Source: Bacillus cereus
Lineage (GTDB): Bacteria; Bacillota; Bacilli; Bacillales; Bacillaceae_G
DNA: 64,000 bases
Assembly (NCBI RefSeq): GCF_025917685.1
Contig: NZ_CP089518.1
Location: forward strand, 186,001 to 250,000
Direction: 5' to 3'
Made by a program: the position numbers and the translations under genes. This document shows, one piece after another, positions 39,593 to 47,462 of the stretch. Below the pieces are notes generated by a model. It worked only from the letters and a program-made list of their open reading frames with translations. It was not told the DNA's origin and made no database searches. Numbering within the stretch: the stretch's first letter is position 1; the number at the start of each line of letters is the position of its first letter.

Positions 39593-40573
39593 ATGAGTAA
39601 AGCAGTGGTAGAGCTAAAGGATTTACAAACACATTTTCAGACGGAAGAAGGTACAGTAAAGGCTGTTAATCATGTTAGCTTTTCAGTTCGAGAAGGTGAA
39701 ACAGTTTGTGTAGTAGGCGAATCAGGTTGCGGGAAAAGTGTGACGGCTTTATCTATTATGGGACTTATTGCTGAATCTGGCGGTATCGTTGGTGGTGATA
39801 TTCTTTATGAAGGAAAAAGTCTTTTAGGAATGAAAGAGAAAGAGCTTCGTAGTTTACGAGGTAATGACATTGCGATGATTTTCCAAGAACCGATGACATC
39901 GCTAAATCCTGTCTTCACCGTAGGCGAACAAATTGTAGAAACGTTAAGAGAGCATGAACTACTTAGTAAAAACGAAGCATACAAAAAGGCAATTGAATTA
40001 ATTCGTAAAGTTGGTATAGCTCGCGCTGATGAAATTGTCCATTCTTATCCACATGAACTAAGTGGTGGGATGTTACAACGCATTATGATTGCTGTTGCAC
40101 TTAGTTGTAATCCCAAGTTATTAATTGCAGATGAACCGACAACAGCTCTGGACGTTACGATTCAAGCGCAAATATTAGACTTACTAAGACAAGTAAAAGA
40201 GGAATTTAAAACGTCCATTTTATTAATTACACATGATCTAGGTGTTGTAGCGGAAATGGCCGATTACGTTGTCGTTATGTATGGCGGAAAAGTTATTGAA
40301 GAGGCACCGGTACTAGAGATATTTCAAAATCCTAAACATCCATATACACAGGGGTTGCTAAAATCAAAACCAGTAATGGGGAAACGAACAGATAAACTTT
40401 ATTCTATTCCAGGGCAAGTTCCAAATTTAGTTGGCTTAGATGAGTTTTGCTACTTTAGTGGTCGCTGTGAACATTGCATGGAAATATGCAAAAATGAAGC
40501 GCCAAATCTTAATGTGCATGACGAGGATCATAAAGTAGCTTGTTGGTTATATGAGGAGCGTGCTGGGCAATGA
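39593..40573 (+). CDS. Oligopeptide ABC transporter ATP-binding protein (OppD type)
   Basis: A 326-residue ATPase: Walker A GESGCGKSVT (about residue 42), signature LSGGMLQRIMIAVAL, Walker B LLIADEPTTALD and a C-terminal oligo-peptide domain with the Cys-rich motif (CYFSGRCEHCMEICKNE) that binds an iron-sulphur cluster or metal in this family. It ends in ATGA overlap with the next gene. Confidence 0.92.
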   Translation: MSKAVVELKDLQTHFQTEEGTVKAVNHVSFSVREGETVCVVGESGCGKSVTALSIMGLIAESGGIVGGDILYEGKSLLGMKEKELRSLRGNDIAMIFQEPMTSLNPVFTVGEQIVETLREHELLSKNEAYKKAIELIRKVGIARADEIVHSYPHELSGGMLQRIMIAVALSCNPKLLIADEPTTALDVTIQAQILDLLRQVKEEFKTSILLITHDLGVVAEMADYVVVMYGGKVIEEAPVLEIFQNPKHPYTQGLLKSKPVMGKRTDKLYSIPGQVPNLVGLDEFCYFSGRCEHCMEICKNEAPNLNVHDEDHKVACWLYEERAGQ

Positions 40574-41535
40574 GTGAACCATTATTAGAAGTGAAGAACT
40601 TAAAAACGTATTTTCCGATTAAGGGAGGCGTATTTAGTAGAACGATTGGACATGTGAAAGCGGTAGATGGGGTAAGCTTTACAATTGATAAAGGAGAAGT
40701 GTTTGGCCTAGTAGGAGAGTCTGGAAGTGGGAAGACGACGATAGGGAAAACAATTCTCCGTCTCGTTCAAAAAACAGAAGGTGAAGTGAAGTTTAAAGGT
40801 CAAGATGTTCATGCTTTATCAAAAGAGGAGCTGAGAAAGCATCGTCCTAATATGCAGCTCGTGTTCCAAGATCCATTTAGCTCATTAAATCCTAGAATGA
40901 GAATTGGAGAAGCGCTCGGTGAGCCAATGTTGGCTCATGGGCTAGCGACGAAAGAAAATGTCCGTGAAAAGGTGATAGAAGTATTGGAGTTATGTGGTTT
41001 AGCGCCGTATCATATTGACCGGTACCCTCATGAGTTTTCCGGTGGGCAACGTCAACGTATCGTTATCGCAAGGGCGATGGTATTAGATCCAGAATTTATT
41101 GTAGCTGATGAGCCTGTTGCGGCATTAGATGTATCTATTCAAGCGCAAATTATTAATTTGTTTAGTGAATTACAGGAGAAAAAGGGATTATCATATTTAT
41201 TTATTTCACATGATTTAAGTGTTGTGGAGCACTTATGTACGAAAATTGGAATTATGTATTTAGGAACTATTGTGGAAACAGCACCACGTGATGAGTTATT
41301 TGCGAATCCGCTTCATCCATATACAAAAGCATTGTTATCGGCAGTGCCAATACCGGATCCAACAGTTAAGCGAGAACGGATTATTCTAGAAGGGGATATT
41401 CCAAGTCCGGCAAACCCGCCGTCAGGTTGTCGTTTTCATACACGCTGCCCATTTGCTACGGATATTTGTAAAACGAAAGTACCAGAATTTCGTAATGTAG
41501 GTGAAAATCATTTAGTTGCTTGTCACCATGTGTGA
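40570..41535 (+). CDS. Oligopeptide ABC transporter ATP-binding protein (OppF type)
   Basis: A 321-residue ATPase with Walker A GESGSGKTT (about residue 52), signature FSGGQRQRIVIARAM, Walker B FIVADEPVAALD and the C-terminal Opp domain (SGCRFHTRCPFATDICKTK). It forms a heterodimer with the OppD-type protein. The ATG overlaps its predecessor's stop by four bases. A terminator follows the stop codon, so the operon has two binding proteins, B, C, D and F. Confidence 0.92.
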   Translation: MSEPLLEVKNLKTYFPIKGGVFSRTIGHVKAVDGVSFTIDKGEVFGLVGESGSGKTTIGKTILRLVQKTEGEVKFKGQDVHALSKEELRKHRPNMQLVFQDPFSSLNPRMRIGEALGEPMLAHGLATKENVREKVIEVLELCGLAPYHIDRYPHEFSGGQRQRIVIARAMVLDPEFIVADEPVAALDVSIQAQIINLFSELQEKKGLSYLFISHDLSVVEHLCTKIGIMYLGTIVETAPRDELFANPLHPYTKALLSAVPIPDPTVKRERIILEGDIPSPANPPSGCRFHTRCPFATDICKTKVPEFRNVGENHLVACHHV

Positions 41536-41573
41536 AAAAAGGACTCTTTCCAAAAGTGAAAGAGTCCTTTTCT
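41536..41573. terminator. Bidirectional terminator
   Basis: AAAAGGACTCTTTC / GAAAGAGTCCTTTT stem between the convergent OppF-type and HAD genes. Confidence 0.88.
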
Positions 41574-42445
41574 TATTTACTAGATGAAGTTTGTTTCAAT
41601 ACAAATTGCTCGATTGCATGAGCAACACCATGCTCATTGTTTGTTAATGTTACAACGTCACATAGTTTTTTTACATCTTCTTCGGCATTTCCCATTGCAA
41701 CTGATAAGCCAGCTACTTGTAACATTGGCACATCATTAAAGTTATCACCGATTGCAACAGTATCTTCAATTGGTATATTGAAATAAGCTGCCATTTCTTG
41801 TAGGCCGTTCCCTTTATGACCATGCTTATCCATAATTTCTACATTAGTAGGAGCTGATGCGGTAACTGAAATATCCGTATCTTCTTGTAAAGTTTGTAAT
41901 AGCTGCGAACGATGGGCGGCATTAAATGTCAAAATAAAGAATTTAGATATTTCTAATTCTGGATTATTTACAACATCTTCGATTTTTTGGAAATCAGTAA
42001 TTAGGTTTGATTTCTTTTGTTTTTCTGTAATTCTTTCAAGTTCTTCAAGTGTAACATCTAGTGTATGCTTGTTTTCTTCGAATGCCTGCATAACCTGATC
42101 TTGCCATGTATAAGGAGAGTAAACCCCTTTATTTGTGTACAACTTATATGGAAAACCTTCAGATTCTAGTAACTTTGCAAGCTTGTATACTTTATCATTT
42201 TGTAAACAACGCGAGTTAATTACTTTTCCATCCACATAAACGATTGCCCCATTGCTTGCTCCAACTGGAAGAGATAATTTATATTCTTCCAATAATTTCA
42301 AAGCATCCTCTTTCGCGCGGCCAGAACAAATCATTACAATATGACCAGCTTCTTTTGCGGTTTGGATAGCTTGTAAGTTCTCTTTGGAGATTTCAAGATT
42401 AGATGATAGTAGTGTACCATCCATATCTAGTGCGATTAATTTCAA
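41573..42445 (-). CDS. HAD superfamily hydrolase (Cof type)
   Basis: A 290-residue Cof-type (subclass IIB) HAD phosphatase. The nucleophile motif DMDGTLLSS is at residues 7-15, and the later motifs are ICSGR, and GDNFNDVPMLQVAG with the Mg2+ ligands. Members dephosphorylate sugar phosphates, FMN or pyridoxal phosphate; the substrate here is not known. The start is a TTG at 42445, supported by GAGGTGG at the right distance; a longer frame lacks a ribosome binding site. It is monocistronic. Confidence 0.88.
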   Translation of the reverse strand: MKLIALDMDGTLLSSNLEISKENLQAIQTAKEAGHIVMICSGRAKEDALKLLEEYKLSLPVGASNGAIVYVDGKVINSRCLQNDKVYKLAKLLESEGFPYKLYTNKGVYSPYTWQDQVMQAFEENKHTLDVTLEELERITEKQKKSNLITDFQKIEDVVNNPELEISKFFILTFNAAHRSQLLQTLQEDTDISVTASAPTNVEIMDKHGHKGNGLQEMAAYFNIPIEDTVAIGDNFNDVPMLQVAGLSVAMGNAEEDVKKLCDVVTLTNNEHGVAHAIEQFVLKQTSSSK

Positions 42446-42918
42446 AATGACCACCTCTTTGTTTCCATTATACATAGTTATATAGAGGAAACATATAAAC
42501 TTATCTTGGAAAGATAGTATTTTATCCCGCATTAATTGCCAGTAAAAGCCCGATTGGTGAAGGGGAATAATTAGTAGGGAATGGAACTCTCGCTAATTAA
42601 AGTTTCACTTTGTTTTGTAACAAAATAGAGATGAATAATATTATATTTCGCTTTATGACCGTAATGTTACACTAGTGTTACAAGTGTGGGCATAGTGGAA
42701 AACGCATTAAAACAAGGTTTTTGAGTGTTTATTAAAAAAACGTAAAAAAAGTGTAATAAAATTTACGTAATTATATTGCAACGTAATAATAGTTATGTTA
42801 CATTAATGTTACAAACGTTACGTAATTAATTTTAATGTAACGGTAACATAAAAAGTATGAACTAATCATTTCTTAGAAATTACATATAGATAACTTATAA
42901 AAAAGGAGAATGAATGAT
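42446..42918. promoter_or_regulatory. Regulatory region of the tandem peptide cluster
   Basis: The gap has no other gene. It contains two BceR-like inverted repeats, each also readable as a direct repeat GTTACA-N5-GTTACA: TTACACTAGTGTTA (42667-42680) and TTACATTAATGTTA (42798-42811). Further GTTACG/GTAAC half-sites lie at 42814-42850. The region is unusually rich in TACGTAA and GTTAC words. Confidence 0.65.
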
Positions 42919-43029
42919 ATGAACAACGAGCAAGTATTAAACGTAACAAAAGGTGACTTCTTAGGATCAGCAAGCGGAGCGGTAGTATTAACAGCGTTAA
43001 TCGTATTTCTTTCAAGCGTATTAGTATAA
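42919..43029 (+). CDS. Tandem hydrophobic peptide 1 (GSASG family)
   Basis: A 36-residue peptide, MNNEQVLNVTKGDFLGSASG at the start with a hydrophobic C-terminal helix ending SSVLV. It has no signal peptide or double-glycine leader. The start has AAAAGGAGAATG upstream. It is the first of four almost identical copies at 153-154 bp spacing. It shares TK-DFLG-ASG--VLTA-I with the GLASG peptides at 13061, 15603 and 16713, including the GxxxG motif. Function unknown. Confidence 0.82.
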   Translation: MNNEQVLNVTKGDFLGSASGAVVLTALIVFLSSVLV

Positions 43030-43072
43030 TAGAAGTTTTGTAACAAAAATAGGAGAAGGGAGAATGAAAATT

Positions 43073-43183
43073 ATGAACAACGAGCAAGTATTAAACGTAA
43101 CAAAAGGTGACTTCTTAGGATCAGCAAGCGGAGCGGTAGTATTAACAGCATTAATCGTATTTCTTTCAAGCGTATTAGTATAA
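43073..43183 (+). CDS. Tandem hydrophobic peptide 2
   Basis: Encodes the same 36-residue peptide as copy 1, with only synonymous change in the codons I compared. It has AGGAGAAGGGAG upstream. An in-frame ATG at 43064 would give a 39-residue form, but it is too close to the ribosome binding site. Confidence 0.82.
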   Translation: MNNEQVLNVTKGDFLGSASGAVVLTALIVFLSSVLV

Positions 43184-43225
43184 TAGAAGCTTTGTGACAA
43201 AATAGGAGAAGGGAGAATGAAAATT

Positions 43226-43336
43226 ATGAACAACGAGCAAGTATTAAACGTAACAAAAGGTGACTTCTTAGGATCAGCAAGCGGGGCGGTAGTATTAACA
43301 GCGTTAATCGTATTTCTTTCAAGCGTATTAGTATAA
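43226..43336 (+). CDS. Tandem hydrophobic peptide 3
   Basis: Encodes the same 36-residue peptide as copies 1 and 2. The 37-bp intergenic spacer is also nearly identical (TAGAAG-TTTGT-ACAAA-TAGGAGAAGGGAG), so the whole unit was duplicated. Confidence 0.82.
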   Translation: MNNEQVLNVTKGDFLGSASGAVVLTALIVFLSSVLV

Positions 43337-43379
43337 TAGAAGTTTTGTAACAAAAATAGGAGAAGGGAGAATGAAAATT

Positions 43380-43490
43380 ATGAACAACGAGCAAGTATTA
43401 AACGTAACAAAAGGTGACTTCTTAGGATCAGCAAGCGGAGCAGTAGTATTAACAGCATTAATCGTATTTCTTTCAAGCGTATTAGTATAA
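43380..43490 (+). CDS. Tandem hydrophobic peptide 4
   Basis: Encodes the same 36-residue peptide as copies 1-3, differing by synonymous bases only (GGAGCAGTAGTATTAACAGC in place of GGAGCGGTAGT...). It follows the same ribosome binding site arrangement. Confidence 0.82.
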   Translation: MNNEQVLNVTKGDFLGSASGAVVLTALIVFLSSVLV

Positions 43491-43533
43491 TAAAAATTTT
43501 GTAACAAAAACAAAAGAAGGGAGAATGAGGAAT

Positions 43534-43644
43534 ATGAACAAGGAACAAGTATTACAGGTAACAAAAATGGATATTTTAGTATCAGCAGGTGGAGCAGCAG
43601 TGTTGACAGCGTTTATTATATTCCTTACAAATGTATTGGTATGA
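43534..43644 (+). CDS. Tandem hydrophobic peptide 5 (divergent copy)
   Basis: A 36-residue peptide, MNKEQVLQVTKMDILVSAGG at the start and TNVLV at the end: about two thirds identical to copies 1-4, with the GSASG motif replaced by VSAGG. It keeps the 154-bp phase and the GAAGGGAG ribosome binding site. It ends the cluster, 31 bp before a terminator. Its divergence beside four conserved copies suggests a separate role or an older duplication. Confidence 0.8.
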   Translation: MNKEQVLQVTKMDILVSAGGAAVLTAFIIFLTNVLV

Positions 43645-43953
43645 GACATATAAATACAATCATTCAAAATAAATAAAGACTCTAGCATATTAGTAAGTAG
43701 TTAATATGTTGGGGTCTTTTTTGTTTTCTTCTATATATCCCTCCAAGTATTAATAGTTCCCCTTTACTTTAAAGAGAAAAAAGTCGAATTTTATATGTAA
43801 GAAAAAAAGAGGAATTTGACAGAAAAGATAGAAAATTTTAAAGGTCAGAATTTGTTAGCTTGCTAACTAATTTCTATTAACGAATGTTGGAAGCGTTTTC
43901 GGTTAGGTTTAATTATGGACCATTTAATCTATTTACAGGGGGATGAGGAATTT
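43645..43953. promoter_or_regulatory. Terminator, promoter and candidate operators upstream of hppD
   Basis: The tandem cluster ends at a terminator (43675-43725: AAAGAC and GTCTTT with a CATATTA/TAATATG inner stem). Then come TTGACA (43816-43821), a palindrome GTTAGC-TT-GCTAAC (43854-43867) and a cre-like motif TTGGAAGCGTTTTCGG (43887-43902). The last two are good candidates for an operon repressor and CcpA (inference). Confidence 0.6.
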
Positions 43954-45072
43954 ATGAAACAAAAATCTATGGATACGCTAGCTGCACAAATGGAGGACTT
44001 TTTTCCGGTACGCGATGTAGATCATTTGGAATTTTACGTAGGGAATGCAAAGCAATCAAGTTATTATCTTGCGAGAGCATTTGGATTCAAAATTGTAGCT
44101 TATTCTGGATTAGAAACAGGAAACCGTGAAAAGGTATCTTATGTTCTTGTGCAAAAAAATATGCGTTTTGTTGTGTCTGGAGCTTTAAGTAGCGATAGCC
44201 GTATTGCAGAGTTTGTAAAGACTCATGGTGATGGGGTGAAAGATGTGGCTTTACTTGTTGATGACGTTGATAAAGCCTACTCTGAAGCGGTGAAGCGTGG
44301 CGCTGTTGCGATTGCTCCACCTGAGGAGTTAACAGATGAGGACGGTACATTGAAAAAAGCGGTTATTGGTACGTATGGTGATACAATTCACACGCTTGTA
44401 GAGCGTAAAAATTATAAAGGAACATTTATGCCAGGATTCCAAAAGGTTGAGTTTAATATTCCATTTGAAGAGTCTGGTTTAATTGCTGTAGACCATGTAG
44501 TTGGTAACGTTGAGAAAATGGAAGAGTGGGTTAGTTATTACGAGAATGTTATGGGATTTAAACAAATGATCCATTTCGACGATGATGATATTAGTACAGA
44601 GTATTCGGCGTTAATGTCAAAAGTTATGACGAATGGAAGTCGTATTAAGTTCCCTATTAACGAACCAGCAGATGGAAAGAGAAAATCACAAATTCAAGAA
44701 TATCTTGAATTCTATAATGGAGCGGGTGTACAGCATCTCGCTTTATTAACAAGTGACATTGTAAAAACAATTGAAGTACTTCGTGCGAATGGTGTTGAGT
44801 TTTTAGATACGCCGGATACGTATTACGATGAGTTAACTGCGCGAGTGGGGAAAATTGATGAAGAAATTGATAAATTAAAAGAATTGAAGATTCTAGTAGA
44901 TCGTGATGAAGAAGGTTATCTATTACAAATCTTTACGAAGCCAATTGTAGACCGTCCAACTTTATTTATTGAAATCATCCAACGTAAAGGTTCTCGTGGA
45001 TTTGGTGAAGGAAACTTTAAAGCATTATTTGAATCAATTGAAAGAGAACAAGAGCGTCGCGGAAACTTATAG
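43954..45072 (+). CDS. hppD: 4-hydroxyphenylpyruvate dioxygenase
   Basis: A 372-residue Fe(II) dioxygenase of the vicinal oxygen chelate superfamily that turns 4-hydroxyphenylpyruvate into homogentisate. Two repeats are visible: the N-terminal one with DVDHLEFYVGNAKQ, and the catalytic C-terminal one with AVDHVVGNVEKM, GVQHLALLTSDI and LFIEIIQRKGSRGFGEGNFK; the His, His and Glu of these segments are the iron ligands. The length is usual. It begins the tyrosine catabolic operon. ATG 43954 follows GGGGGATGAGG. The operon order is hppD, fumarylacetoacetate hydrolase family gene, hmgA. Confidence 0.95.
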   Translation: MKQKSMDTLAAQMEDFFPVRDVDHLEFYVGNAKQSSYYLARAFGFKIVAYSGLETGNREKVSYVLVQKNMRFVVSGALSSDSRIAEFVKTHGDGVKDVALLVDDVDKAYSEAVKRGAVAIAPPEELTDEDGTLKKAVIGTYGDTIHTLVERKNYKGTFMPGFQKVEFNIPFEESGLIAVDHVVGNVEKMEEWVSYYENVMGFKQMIHFDDDDISTEYSALMSKVMTNGSRIKFPINEPADGKRKSQIQEYLEFYNGAGVQHLALLTSDIVKTIEVLRANGVEFLDTPDTYYDELTARVGKIDEEIDKLKELKILVDRDEEGYLLQIFTKPIVDRPTLFIEIIQRKGSRGFGEGNFKALFESIEREQERRGNL

Positions 45073-45135
45073 AATTTGTATCCACCAGCAAGAGGTCCTT
45101 TGCTGGTGGAAATTTCATTTTCATAGGGAGGAATC

Positions 45136-46095
45136 ATGATGAAACTTGTTACATTTCGTCTACCTTCGAAGGAAATGCGAGCTGGATGGCTTGAAGGTGA
45201 CAAAGTAATTGATATGAATCTTGCTAGTGATGGAAAATTACCTTCTTCGATGTTCGCCTTTTTAGAGAAAGCGGATGAGTATGTAGAAGTAGTACGTAAT
45301 ATTAAGAATCCGGAAAAGGGTATATATTCCTTAGAGGAAGTACAACTCGCTGCGGCTATTCCTAATCCGAGTAGCATTCGAGATTTTTATGCATTTGAAC
45401 AGCATGTAAAAACAGCCCGAGGACGTAGAGGACTAGATGTTGTACCTGAATGGTATGATATCCCGGTTTTTTATTTTACGAATCATCGTGCTGTTATTGG
45501 ACCAGATGATTTTGTTATTGGTCCGAAGAAGTCTAAAAAGCTTGATTATGAGTTAGAGATTGCTTGCGTAATTGGGAAAGAAGGACGAAACATTTCTCGT
45601 GAGCAAGCAGAGGAGTATATTTTGGGTTACTGCATTATGAACGACTGGAGTGCAAGGGACTTACAAGCAACAGAAATGAAAGTGGGGCTCGGTCCAGCGA
45701 AAGGAAAAGATTTTGCAACTTCATTAGGAGCATATCTCGTTACGAAAGAGGAATTAGACGTTTATCGTAACGGTGATCGTTATGATTTAGAGATGACTGC
45801 TCATGTAAATGGAAAGATATTATCAAAGGGAAACTTCCAAGATATTTACTATACATTTGCTGAAATGATTGAACGTGCCTCGGAAGACGTTACGTTATAT
45901 CCAGGAGATGTGATTGGTTCTGGGACAGTAGGAACAGGGTGTATTTTAGAACTCGGTACAGAAGAGTGGCTGCAAGATGGGGATGTTGTAGAACTTACGA
46001 TTACTGGTTTAGGTACATTACGTAATACGGTCAAAAAAGAAATGGAAGCAGGTGATGGGCATGTATTATCGTCACATGGGGGAGCTACCTCATAA
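45136..46095 (+). CDS. Fumarylacetoacetate hydrolase family protein
   Basis: A 319-residue FAH-family protein. The C-terminal catalytic domain has the metal-binding signature (DYELEIACVIGKEGRN, VGLGPAKGKDFATSLG, the IGSGTVGTGC segment). Its place between hppD and hmgA fits the last step of tyrosine breakdown (fumarylacetoacetate to fumarate and acetoacetate). The start is at ATGATG (45136), after GGGAGG. It overlaps hmgA by 35 bp. Confidence 0.9.
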   Translation: MMKLVTFRLPSKEMRAGWLEGDKVIDMNLASDGKLPSSMFAFLEKADEYVEVVRNIKNPEKGIYSLEEVQLAAAIPNPSSIRDFYAFEQHVKTARGRRGLDVVPEWYDIPVFYFTNHRAVIGPDDFVIGPKKSKKLDYELEIACVIGKEGRNISREQAEEYILGYCIMNDWSARDLQATEMKVGLGPAKGKDFATSLGAYLVTKEELDVYRNGDRYDLEMTAHVNGKILSKGNFQDIYYTFAEMIERASEDVTLYPGDVIGSGTVGTGCILELGTEEWLQDGDVVELTITGLGTLRNTVKKEMEAGDGHVLSSHGGATS

Positions 46096-47233
46096 ACGAC
46101 ATGTACAATTCCGTAAAAAGGATGGATCGCTTTATCGTGAACAGGTAATGGGAACAAAAGGTTTTTCTGGTACGCAGTCTATTTTGTATCATCATTATAT
46201 GCCAACGGAAGTAGCGCATGCGGCATTATCGCATTCTTGCCAGTTGCAGTATGAAGAGGATGTTGCTCTTTCTCATCGCCATTTCCGCACGAAAGAAAAT
46301 AAAAAAACTGGTGATGCAATAAGCGGAAGAAACTTTATGCTTGGGAATGAGGATTTATTAATTGGAGTAGTGAGTCCAACAGAAAAAATGGATTATTTCT
46401 ACCGTAATGGTGATGGCGATGAAATGTTATTTGTTCATTATGGAACAGGGAAAATTGAGACGATGTTTGGAACGATTCACTATAGAAAAGGTGATTATGT
46501 AACGATTCCAATTGGAACGATTTACCGTGTTATTCCAGATGAGGGAGAGACTAAGTTTCTTGTTGTAGAGGCAAATAGCCAAATTACAACACCAAGTCGC
46601 TATCGTAATGAATATGGGCAATTGTTAGAGCATAGTCCGTTTTGTGAAAGGGATATTCGTGGTCCGGAAAAATTGGAGACATATGATGACAAAGGTGAGT
46701 TTATCGTAATGACCAAGTCGAGAGGGTATATGCATAAACATGTTTTAGGACACCATCCGCTAGATGTTGTTGGATGGGATGGCTATTTATATCCGTGGGT
46801 CTTTAATGTGGAGGATTTTGAACCAATTACAGGTCGTATTCATCAGCCACCGCCAGTACATCAGACATTCGAAGGGCATAATTTCGTCATTTGCTCTTTC
46901 GTACCGCGTTTATACGATTATCATCCAGAATCTATTCCGGCACCATATTATCATAGTAACGTGAATAGTGATGAAGTACTGTACTATGTAGAAGGAAACT
47001 TTATGAGCCGAAAAGGAGTGGAAGAAGGTTCTATTACGCTTCATCCAAGCGGGATTCCGCATGGACCACATCCAGGGAAAACAGAAGCGAGTATAGGGAA
47101 GAAAGAGACACTTGAACTGGCTGTTATGATAGATACATTCCGTCCGCTTCGTATTGTAAAACAAGCACATGAGACGGAAGATGAAAAATATATGTATAGC
47201 TGGATTGAAGAGGGTTCATATACTGTGAAATAA
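46061..47233 (+). CDS. hmgA: Homogentisate 1,2-dioxygenase
   Basis: A 390-residue Fe(II) dioxygenase that opens the ring of homogentisate to maleylacetoacetate. It is of the Firmicutes type: a cupin-like core with Glu and His ligands in the VPRLYDYHPESIPAPYYHSN and SGIPHGPHPGKTE segments. I took ATG 46061, downstream of GGTGATGGG, as start; it overlaps the preceding gene by 35 bp in another frame. A hairpin at 47236-47275 ends the operon. A maleylacetoacetate isomerase gene is not in this window. Confidence 0.92.
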   Translation: MYYRHMGELPHKRHVQFRKKDGSLYREQVMGTKGFSGTQSILYHHYMPTEVAHAALSHSCQLQYEEDVALSHRHFRTKENKKTGDAISGRNFMLGNEDLLIGVVSPTEKMDYFYRNGDGDEMLFVHYGTGKIETMFGTIHYRKGDYVTIPIGTIYRVIPDEGETKFLVVEANSQITTPSRYRNEYGQLLEHSPFCERDIRGPEKLETYDDKGEFIVMTKSRGYMHKHVLGHHPLDVVGWDGYLYPWVFNVEDFEPITGRIHQPPPVHQTFEGHNFVICSFVPRLYDYHPESIPAPYYHSNVNSDEVLYYVEGNFMSRKGVEEGSITLHPSGIPHGPHPGKTEASIGKKETLELAVMIDTFRPLRIVKQAHETEDEKYMYSWIEEGSYTVK

Positions 47234-47235
47234 GT

Positions 47236-47275
47236 AAAAAGAGGCATGCTCACTAAGGGAGCATGCCTCTTTTAT
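47236..47275 (+). terminator. Terminator of the tyrosine catabolism operon
   Basis: AAAAAGAGGCATGCTC-ACTAAGG-GAGCATGCCTCTTTT stem after hmgA. Confidence 0.88.
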
Positions 47276-47381
47276 GGAATCGACATGTATAATAATACCA
47301 AAAAAATATAGAAAGATATATAGAAAGAATGATAAGGATAGTCCATATTCAGAAGGATTTCTACTTATTTCGACAAAAGTA

Positions 47382-47410
47382 TTGACTGAAAAAAGTGTTA
47401 TAAGTAAAAT
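47382..47410 (+). promoter_or_regulatory. SigA promoter of the amino-acid permease gene
   Basis: TTGACT (47382-47387), a 17-nt spacer and TAAAAT (47405-47410). Confidence 0.65.
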
Positions 47411-47462
47411 AAAAAAGCGAATTAAAAATTTTCAGAAAATTTAAAACTTGGAGGATCATGCT

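Larger units (their letters stand above)
42890..43644 (+). repeat. Tandem array of ~154-bp gene-plus-spacer units
   Basis: Gene starts at 42919, 43073, 43226, 43380 and 43534 are 154, 153, 154 and 154 bp apart. Four units are near-identical over spacer and gene, the fifth is diverged. The first unit's spacer differs (AAAAGGAGAATGAATG instead of AGGAGAAGGGAGAATG), so amplification started inside the array. Confidence 0.9.

Noticed and set aside
42890..43644. CRISPR array
   Set aside because: The 154-bp repeats are whole gene-plus-spacer units with almost no unique spacer sequence, not short repeats separated by unique spacers.
43021..43688. Repeated antisense open frames over the tandem peptide genes
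   Set aside because: They repeat only because the genes beneath them do. They have no ribosome binding sites and a low-complexity composition; the plus-strand genes explain the region.
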